Below, piece after piece: positions 16,598 to 24,586 of a DNA stretch of 32,848 bases. The position numbers were made by a program, and so were the translations under genes. The DNA lies in contig VAWP01000091.1 of the NCBI GenBank assembly GCA_005888295.1, positions 1-32,848 on the forward strand, given 5' to 3'. How positions within the stretch are numbered: the stretch's first letter is position 1; every line of letters starts with the position of its first letter. The DNA is from Actinomycetota bacterium (GTDB taxonomy: Bacteria > Actinomycetota > Acidimicrobiia > Acidimicrobiales > AC-9). The notes beneath the pieces were generated by a model that ran no database searches, was not told where the DNA came from, and worked only from the letters and a program-made list of their open reading frames with translations.

Positions 16598-17306
16598 CGC
16601 CGAGGGTGAGGCGGACGCCGGACGTCACCGTGCTGATCCCGTGGCGCATGGCCGCCCGGTAGTGGCCGCGGCTTCCGGAGACGGGCCGGTACCGGGTGGG
16701 GAAGATCACCGCGTGGCCCAGCGGGATGGTGACCGACGTGCCGCGCGACTGCGAGCGCGGGCGCTGTTCGACGAAGACGTTCTCGCCGCCCGTGAAGTCC
16801 TCTCCGGGCTCGGTCAGGCCCACCGTGAGCTGAAGTGGGAAGGCAACGTCGCCGTACAGGTCCTGGTGCAGGTTGTTGTACCCGCCGCGCTCGTAGCGAA
16901 GGAGCAACGGTGTCGGTTTTGTCTGTCCGGCGCCCCGGCAGACCTCGACGAGCTGTGCGAGGTCGGGCGGGTAGCGGTGCGGCTCGCCCAGGCGCGGCGC
17001 CCAGGTGTTGGCCAGCTCGGCGAGAGGCGGATACGTGGCCTCGCGCAGCGCGGCCACGGTCGGTGGCAATGGATAGGCGTAGTACCGGTAACTGCCTTCT
17101 CCGAAGCGATAGCGCGCCATGTCGATGGTCGAGCGAAATACGCCGTCGTCCGGGAACCGGTCCCGTTCCCGCTTGCACTGGGCGCGGGTCAAGAAGGGGG
17201 TCGGCGTCACCGCGTAGCCGTCGCGATCGACGGCGGCGGTGATGGCGTCCCAGTCGCAGGCCTCGACCCGCCGGCGAACCGCCGCCTCGTCTGTGGGCCC
17301 GCTCAT
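16575..17306 (-). CDS. 2OG-Fe(II) oxygenase, prolyl-hydroxylase-like
   Basis: A 243-residue double-stranded beta-helix dioxygenase. The iron triad is H147-x-D149 (NNLHQDLYG) and H222 (RHGIST); R232 (VRLTLGVIFHEAR) is placed to bind 2-oxoglutarate. GGENVFVEQRPRSQSR matches the family's core strand. It couples 2-oxoglutarate decarboxylation to oxidation of an unknown substrate. Its ATG (17306) overlaps the stop of the Ada/MGMT-like gene (ATGA), as that gene does with the sigma factor, so it is third in a tightly coupled operon. A role beside alkylation repair, like AlkB but not of that subfamily, is inferred from context. Confidence 0.88.
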   Translation of the reverse strand: MSGPTDEAAVRRRVEACDWDAITAAVDRDGYAVTPTPFLTRAQCKRERDRFPDDGVFRSTIDMARYRFGEGSYRYYAYPLPPTVAALREATYPPLAELANTWAPRLGEPHRYPPDLAQLVEVCRGAGQTKPTPLLLRYERGGYNNLHQDLYGDVAFPLQLTVGLTEPGEDFTGGENVFVEQRPRSQSRGTSVTIPLGHAVIFPTRYRPVSGSRGHYRAAMRHGISTVTSGVRLTLGVIFHEAR

Positions 17307-18085
17307 GCCGTGTCGGCGAGGGCCGGCCGGCAGTCCCGACAGGGCCGGTAGCCGGCTTCCACGGCCCGCCCCAGGGTGCCGAACGGGACCCTGTGCGGGG
17401 GCGTGATGCGCCGAGCGTGGCGACAGCTGGGGTAGCAGACGACCCCGGTGGTGTCGCTGGCCAGGTAGTGAACGCCGGCGGCAGCCAACCGGCCGACCTC
17501 CTCGAGGTCGACCTCCTCGGCATGGAGCAGCTCGTGCTTCATCGCCGGACCGAGCGCGTAGTTGCCGATCTGGCCGTCGCTGCGCACGACGCGGTGGCAG
17601 GGGATGAGGATCGGAACGGGGTTGTGACCGAGGGCCGATCCAGTGGCCCGCACCGCCTTGGGCCGGCCGATCTCCCGGGCGATCCAGGCGTAGGGGCGGA
17701 CCTCGCCCCTCGGGATCTCGAGCGCCTTGCGCAGCACGGCCTGCTCGAACTCGCTCAGCCCTCGCAGGTCGAAGGCGAGCTCGCGAGCCCGTCCCGTCCG
17801 CAGCGCCGGCACGAGGCCGGCGGGAGGGCGCCCGGCCCGCTCGATCGGCCGGCCGAACCGGTCACGAAAGTCCTCGGCGAAGCGGTCCGCGTCCTGCTCC
17901 ACCTGATCGGCAGGGCGCACGTAGCTGATGCCCCGGTCGGTGAAGGCGACGAAGACCTCCCCCAGCGGACCGGGCACGAGCGCGTAGCGGGCGATGACGA
18001 GGTGATCGAAGCCGACCGGCGGCTGGGCGACGAGCTCGCCGAGCGAGCGGATCACGGGATCCTCGTCGGTGTTGATGCTGTTCAT
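17303..18085 (-). CDS. O6-methylguanine-DNA methyltransferase with C-terminal Ada zinc domain
   Basis: A 260-residue suicide repair protein. An N-terminal RNase H-like region (about 25-105) leads to the DNA-binding and active-site part: GEVRPYAWIAREIGRPKAVRATGSALGHNPVPILIPCHRV, acceptor C163 in PCHRV. From about 205 to 255 there is an Ada-type methylphosphotriester domain, YLASDTTGVVCYPSC...GYRPCRDC, zinc ligands C217, C221, C249 and C252, spaced 4-28-3 (E. coli Ada 4-27-3). In E. coli Ada this domain is N-terminal and followed by an AraC HTH; here it is C-terminal and no HTH is present. Start ATG 18085 has GGAGGAG about 6 nt upstream and overlaps the sigma-factor stop. Confidence 0.92.
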   Translation of the reverse strand: MNSINTDEDPVIRSLGELVAQPPVGFDHLVIARYALVPGPLGEVFVAFTDRGISYVRPADQVEQDADRFAEDFRDRFGRPIERAGRPPAGLVPALRTGRARELAFDLRGLSEFEQAVLRKALEIPRGEVRPYAWIAREIGRPKAVRATGSALGHNPVPILIPCHRVVRSDGQIGNYALGPAMKHELLHAEEVDLEEVGRLAAAGVHYLASDTTGVVCYPSCRHARRITPPHRVPFGTLGRAVEAGYRPCRDCRPALADTA

Positions 18086-18669
18086 GAGAGCTCCTCCTGG
18101 AGATCGGTGTCGGTCGTCAGCGCCCGCAGGTGTTGCAGGCCGCGAGAGACATGGGACTTCGCCGTACCCTCCGGGCAGTGGAGGATGGTGGCGATCTCGG
18201 AATAGGCCAGGCCGACGACGTGGCGGAGGACGACGGCGAGGCGCTGGGTCTCGGGCAGCTGGGCGAGCAGCCCGGCGACGGTGGTCCGCAGCTCGCGCCG
18301 GCGCAGGTGCTCCTCGGGTCCGCCCGACCCGGCTGGCGGCTCGGGAGACGAGTCCAGCGACACGTGGGCGGGACGGCGGGTGGCGGTCCGGACCTGGTTG
18401 CGCCACAGGTTCAGCGCGATCGTGATGAGCCACGGCCGGAGCTTCAGCTGGCGGACACGCTCGGGTGGATACCTCCGCAGCGCCTGATAGGCCCGGAGGA
18501 ACGCCTCGGCCGCCAGGTCGGCCGCGTCGACCTGGCGTCCCGACAGGCGCAGGACGGTCGTGTAGACGGCCTGCTGGTAGCTGCTCACGAGCTCGGGAAA
18601 GGCGGCATCGACGTCCCGGCTGAGCCGGACCGTGAGCTCGGTCCGCACGTCTTCCGTCGCGGTCGTCAT
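18082..18669 (-). CDS. ECF-type RNA polymerase sigma factor
   Basis: A 195-residue sigma factor: region 2 FPELVSSYQQAVYTTVLRLSGRQVDAADLAAEAFLRAYQALRRY (about 24-67) with RPWLITIALNLWRNQVR, and region 4 LAQLPETQRLAVVLRHVVGLAYSEIATILHCPEGTAKSHVSRGLQHLR (about 134-181). No anti-sigma gene is adjacent. Its stop overlaps the ATG of the methyltransferase gene, and that gene overlaps the oxygenase gene, so it is the first member of a three-gene unit and the likely activator of it (inference). Start ATG 18669 is used; GTG 18684 would add 5 residues. A perfect inverted repeat lies 17-35 bp upstream. Confidence 0.9.
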   Translation of the reverse strand: MTTATEDVRTELTVRLSRDVDAAFPELVSSYQQAVYTTVLRLSGRQVDAADLAAEAFLRAYQALRRYPPERVRQLKLRPWLITIALNLWRNQVRTATRRPAHVSLDSSPEPPAGSGGPEEHLRRRELRTTVAGLLAQLPETQRLAVVLRHVVGLAYSEIATILHCPEGTAKSHVSRGLQHLRALTTDTDLQEELS

Positions 18670-18685
18670 GTCCAACAAGAACACC

Positions 18686-18704
18686 GCAACCGGTGATCGG
18701 TTGC
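18686..18704. promoter_or_regulatory. Inverted repeat upstream of the ECF/alkylation-repair operon
   Basis: GCAACCG-GTGAT-CGGTTGC is a perfect 7-bp inverted repeat between the solute-binding protein stop (18723) and the sigma factor start (18669). On the minus strand it is followed by the moderately T-rich GGTGTTCTTGTTGG, so it can be read as a terminator of the upstream gene or as an operator of the repair operon. Sequence alone does not decide. Confidence 0.5.
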
Positions 18705-18722
18705 AGGTCCCGCGTCAGGCGC

Positions 18723-20402
18723 TCAGCAGCGCAGCTGGGTATGGGGCGGGCCCCAGCTGTTGGGATCGTCGATCCGGAACCACTGCCCGCCCTCGCACGC
18801 CACCCAGGCCCCCTTCATCCCGTCGAGGCCGCTCACGGCGTTGGGGTTCCAGTGGCTCAGGTAGCCCTCGACCGTGGGGCTGTACGCCTCGGGGCCACCC
18901 GCCCACGTCCCGAACATGCCGCGTGGCGTCGTGGGCTCGGTGAACACGCCCCGCTGGAAGGTCTGGGCGTTGAGGTTGGGGCCGGCCAGCTGGAGTGCGC
19001 TGAAGATGTAGAGCGACGTCCAGTACGCCTCCACGTAGTACTTCTCCGCCGGCTCCTGCCCGGGGCGGGCCAGCTTGAAGACCTGGTAGGCCTCGGACTG
19101 GGCCTTGGGCGGGAATGTGAAGGCCTGCGCCGCGCCTGCATGCGACCACTGGTTCTGGGACGTCTCGCGTCCCTGGGGGTCGAGCCACGGCGTGACGGTC
19201 CACTCCGGCGAGTACTGCTGCTGGTCGGCGGAGCGACTGAGGAAGATCTCCATGATGGGATCGCACCCGCAGATCACGGTCGTCACCCCGGCACTGCGCA
19301 TCTGGGCCATGATGCTCGTCGACTGCTGCTCCTCGGTGCTGATGTTGATGGAGTAGCTGACCCGCTTGGCGATGGTCGTGCCGCACGAGGCGAGCCCGCT
19401 CTGGAACTGGTCGCCCTCCTGCATGTACTGGGGGTTCTCCGGGGTGATGAGGCCGAAGGTCCGAGTCCGGCGCTGGTAGCTCGGATCACCGGCGAAGATG
19501 GCGGGCATGCCGGCGGCTCGTCGGCAGATGCCCTGGATGCCGGCGTTCACGACCTTCGTGCCGTCGGGAGCGATCGAGTACTCGTAGGGGGCGTACTGGC
19601 GGAACCAGGACTGGGGCAGACCCACCGCCCCGATGGCGATCACGTGCTGCTGGGCCAGGTCCTCCTCGTAGGGTTGGGTCGAGGCGAGCGTGGGGCTCGA
19701 CGACAGGTCCATGAACCCGCCCATGCTCCTGGCCGTTGCCGCGTCGGCCTGGGCCCCCTGCAGGTCCTGCCCCTGGTCTTCGGCGATGTTGTCGCCTTGG
19801 CCGTTGTAGTCCTTCACGACCAGATGGCGGCCGTAGAGCTCGTAGCTCCTGTTGAACAGGTCGATGTAGGCGCGCAGGTCGGACAGGTACTGATCGTCGG
19901 TGCCGGGTGCCGCGCTGCCGGCGGCGGCGAAGGCGGCCTTCTCCTCGGCCGAGTTCGTCCTCCGGAACACCGCGGTGATCGTGTCCCCGCTCACGCCGGC
20001 CGCCGTCGCTCCCCCGTTGCTGCCGTGGTAGGCGGGGACACACGGCGGCGAGTAGACCGTCCAGGTCACCTGCTTGGCCCCGCTGGCACACGCCACGCCG
20101 CTGCGCGTCGTGCCCCCGGAGCCGGATGCCGCCGCAGGCGTGACGCCAGCCGCCGAGCCGGAGCCCGCCCCCGCGACAGTCGACCCGGGACCGGTGGCTC
20201 CGGCGCCGACGGCGACGTTGCCGGCCCCACCAGCGCCGGTGCCGCCCGACATCGAGCCCGATCCTCCGGAGCCCGTGGCCTGCACGTGCTGGCCCGACTG
20301 GTTGATGGACGGGACGAGGGTGAGGACGAGGACGAGGGCGGCGAGGGCGACGGCCATGGGCGCGTAACGCCTCGCCAATCGGGCCAGGTAGCGCCGCACC
20401 AT
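18723..20402 (-). CDS. Membrane-anchored type 1 solute-binding protein (branched-chain amino acid transporter-like)
   Basis: About 559 residues. A short cytoplasmic start (MVRRYLARLARRYAP) precedes one TM helix (MAVALAALVLVLTLVPSI) and a long Gly/Ser/Ala linker (about 40-90). Then comes a two-lobed periplasmic-binding fold: DTITAVFRRTNSAEEKAAF..., KDYNGQGDNIAEDQ, GFMDLSSSPTLASTQPYEEDLAQQHVIAIG, ITPENPQYMQEGDQFQSGL, VTTVICGCDPIMEIFLS and YVEAYWTSLYIFSALQLAGPNLNAQTFQRGVF. It resembles LivJ/LivK-type and urea-binding receptors, but no permease or ATPase is nearby. The start ATG 20402 sits directly before the anchor; the frame open to 20681 is rejected. The ligand is unknown. The gap 20403-20586 has no feature I can name. 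Confidence 0.8.
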   Translation of the reverse strand: MVRRYLARLARRYAPMAVALAALVLVLTLVPSINQSGQHVQATGSGGSGSMSGGTGAGGAGNVAVGAGATGPGSTVAGAGSGSAAGVTPAAASGSGGTTRSGVACASGAKQVTWTVYSPPCVPAYHGSNGGATAAGVSGDTITAVFRRTNSAEEKAAFAAAGSAAPGTDDQYLSDLRAYIDLFNRSYELYGRHLVVKDYNGQGDNIAEDQGQDLQGAQADAATARSMGGFMDLSSSPTLASTQPYEEDLAQQHVIAIGAVGLPQSWFRQYAPYEYSIAPDGTKVVNAGIQGICRRAAGMPAIFAGDPSYQRRTRTFGLITPENPQYMQEGDQFQSGLASCGTTIAKRVSYSINISTEEQQSTSIMAQMRSAGVTTVICGCDPIMEIFLSRSADQQQYSPEWTVTPWLDPQGRETSQNQWSHAGAAQAFTFPPKAQSEAYQVFKLARPGQEPAEKYYVEAYWTSLYIFSALQLAGPNLNAQTFQRGVFTEPTTPRGMFGTWAGGPEAYSPTVEGYLSHWNPNAVSGLDGMKGAWVACEGGQWFRIDDPNSWGPPHTQLRC

Positions 20403-20586
20403 GGCCTCGACCTGGCTGCTGTCGAGCCCCGGCGGCGAGGAGCGCGGAGCCGGCGTCACGGCGCCAGCGGCCCGATACCGACGGCTACGAGCGACGCCAC
20501 CTGACCGTCCCCAGACACCCAGACACCCCCAACCTCGTCCTGACTCGGGCGTCACCTTAGCCCGAGGAGCGGCGAGGCTCCCGTGC

Positions 20587-22062
20587 TCACCCCGTGAGCC
20601 GATAGCGCGCCGGGTCGTCGAGGATGCGGACCTTCGTCCCCACCAGGCTCGACCCGGCCAGAGCCTCGCGCTGGTCGCCATCGTGGGCGCAGCTCGCTGC
20701 CACCCGCGAGCCGTCCGCCAGGCGTGCGATCACCGGCACCCCCGAGACGGCGCCACCCCCGTCGTAGACGACCGTCGACGCCTCGACCACGGCATCCTCC
20801 CCGCCCCGGGTGGCCAACGGGAGGGCCGAGGCGTCGATCCGCTCCTGGGCCCCGCCGGTGTCCGCCAACCGCCACCCCTGTGGCGGCGGCGTCGATCCGT
20901 ACACGCCGACCGAGTGCTTGGTGACATACCACCCCATCCCCGTGACCAGACCGACGCCTCCCTCTGTCCGGATGCGCTCGACCATGGTGGCGACTGCGTG
21001 CGTGGTGTAGTCGTTGCCGGGGCCCCCGAAGTACGGCAGACCTCCGGTCACCGTGAGTCCCCGATGGTCGTCGAGTCGGACGCCGAGGGCCTCGGCCGCC
21101 ATCTCGACGGCCACTGGGAAGCACGAGTAGAGGTCCAGGGCGCACAGGTCGTCGACGCCGAGGCCGTTGGCCCCGAGGGCGGCGCCGACCGCCTCGGCGA
21201 TCGCCGGCGACGACCCCAGGTCCGGACGGGCCGTCGGGAACCAGACGTCGTTGACATCCGCGCCCGACCACACGAAGACCGCCCCGTCGTCCATCCCGGA
21301 TGCACGGGCCGCCTCCAGGGAGCACACGATCAGGGCGGCCCCCTGGTCGACACCGAGGAAGGCGGTCATCAGCTTGGTGTAGGGCTCGGCGACCAGCCGG
21401 TTGTCGGGAGAAGGCGTGGCGATCTCCTCGGGGCTGCGCTCCTGGCGGAACCACGCTGTCGGATGCCCCGAGGCGACCCGGGTGAACGGCGCCATCAGCC
21501 GTCCCAGCTCGCTGCGGTGGGTGGCGAAACTGCGCCCCTGGCGTGCGGCCAGCGCCGACTCGAACATGGCATACAGGTGCGCCGGGAGCACGAGACCGGC
21601 ACCCATCTCCGCCGCTCCGACTCCGGGGCGGGCGTCGCCGACCACCGAGTCCGCCGCGCTCGACGACGCCGCCGCGACCGGCGGCTGCCCCGTTGCGCCG
21701 CGGGCCCAGGACGACCGCATGGCCTCGGCGCCAGCCACGAGCGCGACGTCGAGGCGGCCGGCGGCGATCTCGCTCGCCGCCCGGTTGACCAGCCATTGCG
21801 GTGTGTTCCCGCCGATGGTGGTCGTCTCCACCCGGGCCGGCTCGACGCCCAAGCGGGCGGACAGATCGCCGGCCGGCGATGGACCCACTGGTGACAGGAT
21901 CCCGACCACGGAGACCAGACCGATGCGGGGGGCCAGCCCACGAGCCGCCTCGAGGGCGGCGCGGGCGGCCCGCTCGGCCAGGTCGATCGGGCCAACCGGC
22001 TCGTCCCGCTCGATCGCCTGGCCCACGGCCGCGATCACGGGGACCCGTGCAGGGTCGTTCAT
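20587..22062 (-). CDS. Thiolase-like acetyl-CoA acetyltransferase family protein
   Basis: A 491-residue thiolase-superfamily protein of the SCP2-like group. N-lobe: GILSPVGPSPAGDLSARLGVEPARVETTTIGGNTPQWLVNRAASEIAAGRLDVALVAGAEAM. C-lobe: ALDLYSCFPVAVE (C314), GGLPYFGGPGNDYTTHA (H355), and GMGWYVTKHSVGVYG (H383). The usual nucleophile of thiolases would sit near residue 85, but here the segment reads TIGGNTPQ with no cysteine. From about 390 a C-terminal OB-like extension follows (VVYDGGGAVSGVPVIARLADGSRVAASCAHD). It probably acts on acyl-CoA in fatty acid or sterol side-chain breakdown. The acyl-CoA synthetase at 22378 is transcribed divergently. Confidence 0.87.
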   Translation of the reverse strand: MNDPARVPVIAAVGQAIERDEPVGPIDLAERAARAALEAARGLAPRIGLVSVVGILSPVGPSPAGDLSARLGVEPARVETTTIGGNTPQWLVNRAASEIAAGRLDVALVAGAEAMRSSWARGATGQPPVAAASSSAADSVVGDARPGVGAAEMGAGLVLPAHLYAMFESALAARQGRSFATHRSELGRLMAPFTRVASGHPTAWFRQERSPEEIATPSPDNRLVAEPYTKLMTAFLGVDQGAALIVCSLEAARASGMDDGAVFVWSGADVNDVWFPTARPDLGSSPAIAEAVGAALGANGLGVDDLCALDLYSCFPVAVEMAAEALGVRLDDHRGLTVTGGLPYFGGPGNDYTTHAVATMVERIRTEGGVGLVTGMGWYVTKHSVGVYGSTPPPQGWRLADTGGAQERIDASALPLATRGGEDAVVEASTVVYDGGGAVSGVPVIARLADGSRVAASCAHDGDQREALAGSSLVGTKVRILDDPARYRLTG

Positions 22063-22084
22063 GGCGCGAGCACCCCCTGCGCTC

Positions 22085-22291
22085 CTACCTGCGGCCGGCC
22101 ATGATCCACAGCGCCAGCTCCATGGCGGCGAGACCGAACCAGAGCGCGGCCACGGTCCATCGGTCGAGGGCGAAACCGACCACTAGGCCGATGACGAGCC
22201 ACGCCACTCCGAGCAGTCCGAAGAGCCACCGCTGCCAACGCCGTCGTCTCTGGCGTCTCCCCGGCGCCTGCGGACCGTTGGGCGATACCAC
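22085..22291 (-). CDS. Small two-helix membrane protein (hypothetical)
   Basis: A 68-residue frame. A basic N-terminus (APGRRQRRRRWQRW) leads to two hydrophobic helices, LFGLLGVAWLVIGLVVGFAL and VAALWFGLAAMELALWIMAG, ending in GRR. It is on the same strand as the thiolase gene and 22 nt upstream of it, so the two may be co-transcribed. It starts at GTG 22291. The family is not recognised; the positive-inside rule predicts both termini in the cytoplasm. Confidence 0.6.
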   Translation of the reverse strand: MVSPNGPQAPGRRQRRRRWQRWLFGLLGVAWLVIGLVVGFALDRWTVAALWFGLAAMELALWIMAGRR

Positions 22292-22377
22292 GCGGCAACC
22301 CTATGCCCCCTTCAGTGGCGCCTACCTGCGAGCCCGTCGTGGGTCGACAAGGCGGATGTTCGGGTAGACCATCTGTA

Positions 22378-24060
22378 ATGGCCGACCCGCTGAGCCTGAT
22401 ACGGGGTCCCTCGCGCGCCATCGCGAGCTCGCTCACCTGCGTGACCCGCCCGGTGACCGACGTCATCGGCGCCGTACCGGCGCTCAACCAGATGGGGCTG
22501 CTCGGGCCCTACCGACCCGACCAGGTGGTCGGCATCCTCACGGCCCTGCGCCGCTGGGGGATGACACCGGCGGCCGGCTACGCAGCGGCCGCGGTCCGCT
22601 ACCCCGACGCCGCCGCGGTGATCGACGAGGCGGGGACGCTGAGCTTCGGCGACGTGCACCGCCGCACGACGTCGCTCGCCACCGGCCTGGCGGAGGCCGG
22701 CATCCAGGAGGGCGACAACGTCGGTGTGCTCTGTCGCAACCACCGCGGCTTCGTGGAGGCGACCGTCGCCCTGTCGAAGCTCGGCGCCGACGCCTACTTC
22801 CTGAACACCTCCTTCGCCGGGCCCCAGCTCTCCGAGGTCATCAGGACCGAGAAGGTGACTGCTCTCGTCTACGACCAGGAGTTCGTCGAGGCGGCGAGGA
22901 GCGGTGGTCGGAGGTGTCGTCGCTTCGTCGCATGGGTCGACATACCCAGCGGACGCGAGCGCCCTCGCGATCCGACGGTCGAGAGCCTGATCGCAGGCCA
23001 CGGCGATCGCCCTCCGGCTCCGCCGGCGACGCCCGGCCGGCAGATCATCCTCACCTCGGGAACCACCGGACGACCGAGAGGTGCAAACCGCGGCGTGCCC
23101 GGCACGCTCAACCCGCTGGTGGCGTTTCTCGACCGCATCCCGCTGAGACACCGGGACACGACCCTCGTGGCGGCACCGCTCTTCCATGCCTGGGGGCTCG
23201 GCAACTACGCGCTCTCACTGGTCGCGGGAGCGACCGTCGTGCTGCAGCGCCGCTTCGACCCCGAGGCGGTGCTGGCGGCCATCGAGGAGCACCAGGTCAC
23301 CGTGCTGGCCGCCGTGCCGGTCATGATCCAGCGGATCATGGCGCTTCCGGAGGCGACCCGGCGGCGCTACGACACGAGCTCCCTGCGCGTCGTCGGCCTC
23401 AGCGGCTCGCCGCTCTCCGACCGCCTCGCCCACGCGTTCATGGACTCCTTCGGCGACATCGTCTATAGCCTCTACGGGTCGACCGAGGTCGGCTGGGCGG
23501 CCATCGCCACGCCCCAGGACCTCCGGGAGGCGCCGGGAACCGCGGGGTTCCCCCCTCGGGGCACCGTGGTGCGGATCGTGGACGACGAGGGTCAGGAGGT
23601 GCCGGGCGGGACGACGGGGCGGATCTTCGTGGGCAGCGAGCTCCTCTTCGAGGGGTACACGGCCGGCGAGGGCAAAGAGATGCTGGACAAGCTCATGTCG
23701 ACCGGGGATCTCGGTCACCTGGACGAGGTCGGGCGCCTCTTCGTGGAGGGGCGCGAGGACGACATGATCGTGTCGGGGGGCGAGAACGTCTTCCCCCAGG
23801 AGGTCGAGGAGCTGCTGCGGGCCCACGAGGGCGTGGCCGACGCGGCAGTCGTCGGCGTCCCGGACGAGCAGTTCGGCCAGCGCCTCAAGGCCCTGATCGT
23901 CACCGACCGCGGTCGCGCCGTGTCTCCGGACGAGGTCAAGGCGTACGTACGCTCCAACCTCTCCCGCTTCAAGGTCCCGCGGGACGTGGAGCTGGTCGAC
24001 GAGCTCCCCAGGAGCCCGACCGGGAAGGTCCTCAAGCGGGAGCTGGACGGCAGCCAGTAG
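22378..24060 (+). CDS. Acyl-CoA synthetase (AMP-forming)
   Basis: A 560-residue ANL-superfamily enzyme: LTSGTTGRPRGA (225-236, ATP P-loop), YGSTE (366-370), STGD (441-444), GREDDMIVSGGENVFPQEVEELL (458-480), and catalytic lysine K550 in PTGKVLKREL. It adenylates a fatty or other acid and transfers it to CoA. PLFHAWGLGNY and GANRG match long/medium-chain acyl-CoA ligases of actinobacteria. Start ATG 22378 is adopted since the open frame upstream to 22303 overlaps the divergent membrane-protein gene. Together with the thiolase-like gene it suggests fatty-acid or steroid-acid metabolism, but the substrate is not evident. Confidence 0.93.
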   Translation: MADPLSLIRGPSRAIASSLTCVTRPVTDVIGAVPALNQMGLLGPYRPDQVVGILTALRRWGMTPAAGYAAAAVRYPDAAAVIDEAGTLSFGDVHRRTTSLATGLAEAGIQEGDNVGVLCRNHRGFVEATVALSKLGADAYFLNTSFAGPQLSEVIRTEKVTALVYDQEFVEAARSGGRRCRRFVAWVDIPSGRERPRDPTVESLIAGHGDRPPAPPATPGRQIILTSGTTGRPRGANRGVPGTLNPLVAFLDRIPLRHRDTTLVAAPLFHAWGLGNYALSLVAGATVVLQRRFDPEAVLAAIEEHQVTVLAAVPVMIQRIMALPEATRRRYDTSSLRVVGLSGSPLSDRLAHAFMDSFGDIVYSLYGSTEVGWAAIATPQDLREAPGTAGFPPRGTVVRIVDDEGQEVPGGTTGRIFVGSELLFEGYTAGEGKEMLDKLMSTGDLGHLDEVGRLFVEGREDDMIVSGGENVFPQEVEELLRAHEGVADAAVVGVPDEQFGQRLKALIVTDRGRAVSPDEVKAYVRSNLSRFKVPRDVELVDELPRSPTGKVLKRELDGSQ

Positions 24061-24080
24061 TTGCTAGCGGCCAGCAGTTG

Positions 24081-24110
24081 GTTGCAGCACGCAACTAAAT
24101 CGGGTACACT
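24081..24110 (+). promoter_or_regulatory. MarR promoter with overlapping operator, leaderless
   Basis: -35 TTGCAG (24082-24087), a 17-bp spacer, and -10 TACACT (24105-24110), then 8 nt to GTG 24119. The inverted repeat GTTGC-AGCAC-GCAAC (24081-24095) overlaps the -35 box, the usual position of a MarR operator. Binding by the MarR protein encoded right behind it is inference. Confidence 0.75.
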
Positions 24111-24118
24111 TCGGGCCT

Positions 24119-24586
24119 GTGACCGAACGTGACGACATCACGGCCCTCGAGCGGGCGCTCGTCCGCGCCGCTCGCGCCGTCGGGCGGCTCGACCTGCCCG
24201 CCCTGGCCGCGGGAGCGCCCCTCGGCAAAGAGGCCTACGTGATGCTGGCCCGGGTCGATGAGATGGGGCCAATTCGGGCATCGGACCTGGCCGCCACCCT
24301 CAAGCTGGACACGTCCACGGTCAGCCGCCAGACCCACAAGCTCGTCGCTGCCGGCCTCATCGAGCGCACGATCGATCCGGTCGACGGTCGGGCCTGCCTG
24401 CTGTCGGTGAGCGAGCGAGGTCGCGAGGCTCTGGCCGAGGCGGTCGCATTCCGTCGAGCCCAGTTGGCGGCGCTGCTGAGGGATTGGTCGGCTCGGGACC
24501 GTGGCCACCTCACCACCCTCCTCGACCGCCTGGCCGACGATCTCCAGCAGCCGAGCGCGCCCGACCGCGTGGCGCAGCCGACGTGA
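24119..24586 (+). CDS. MarR-family transcriptional regulator
   Basis: A 155-residue winged-helix regulator. The HTH is [53 protein letters not shown] (about 49-101), with helices on both sides for dimerisation. It is the first gene of a unit with the DHA2 exporter (stop/start GTGA overlap at 24583-24586) and the GH5 hydrolase. It probably represses the whole operon from the palindrome at 24081-24095, and a small molecule would release it. The GTG start is only 8 nt from the -10 box, so the transcript is leaderless. Confidence 0.92.
   Translation: MTERDDITALERALVRAARAVGRLDLPALAAGAPLGKEAYVMLARVDEMGPIRASDLAATLKLDTSTVSRQTHKLVAAGLIERTIDPVDGRACLLSVSERGREALAEAVAFRRAQLAALLRDWSARDRGHLTTLLDRLADDLQQPSAPDRVAQPT

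Noticed and set aside
18693-20504. 603-codon plus-strand open frame
   Set aside because: Antisense of the solute-binding protein gene with no domain signature.
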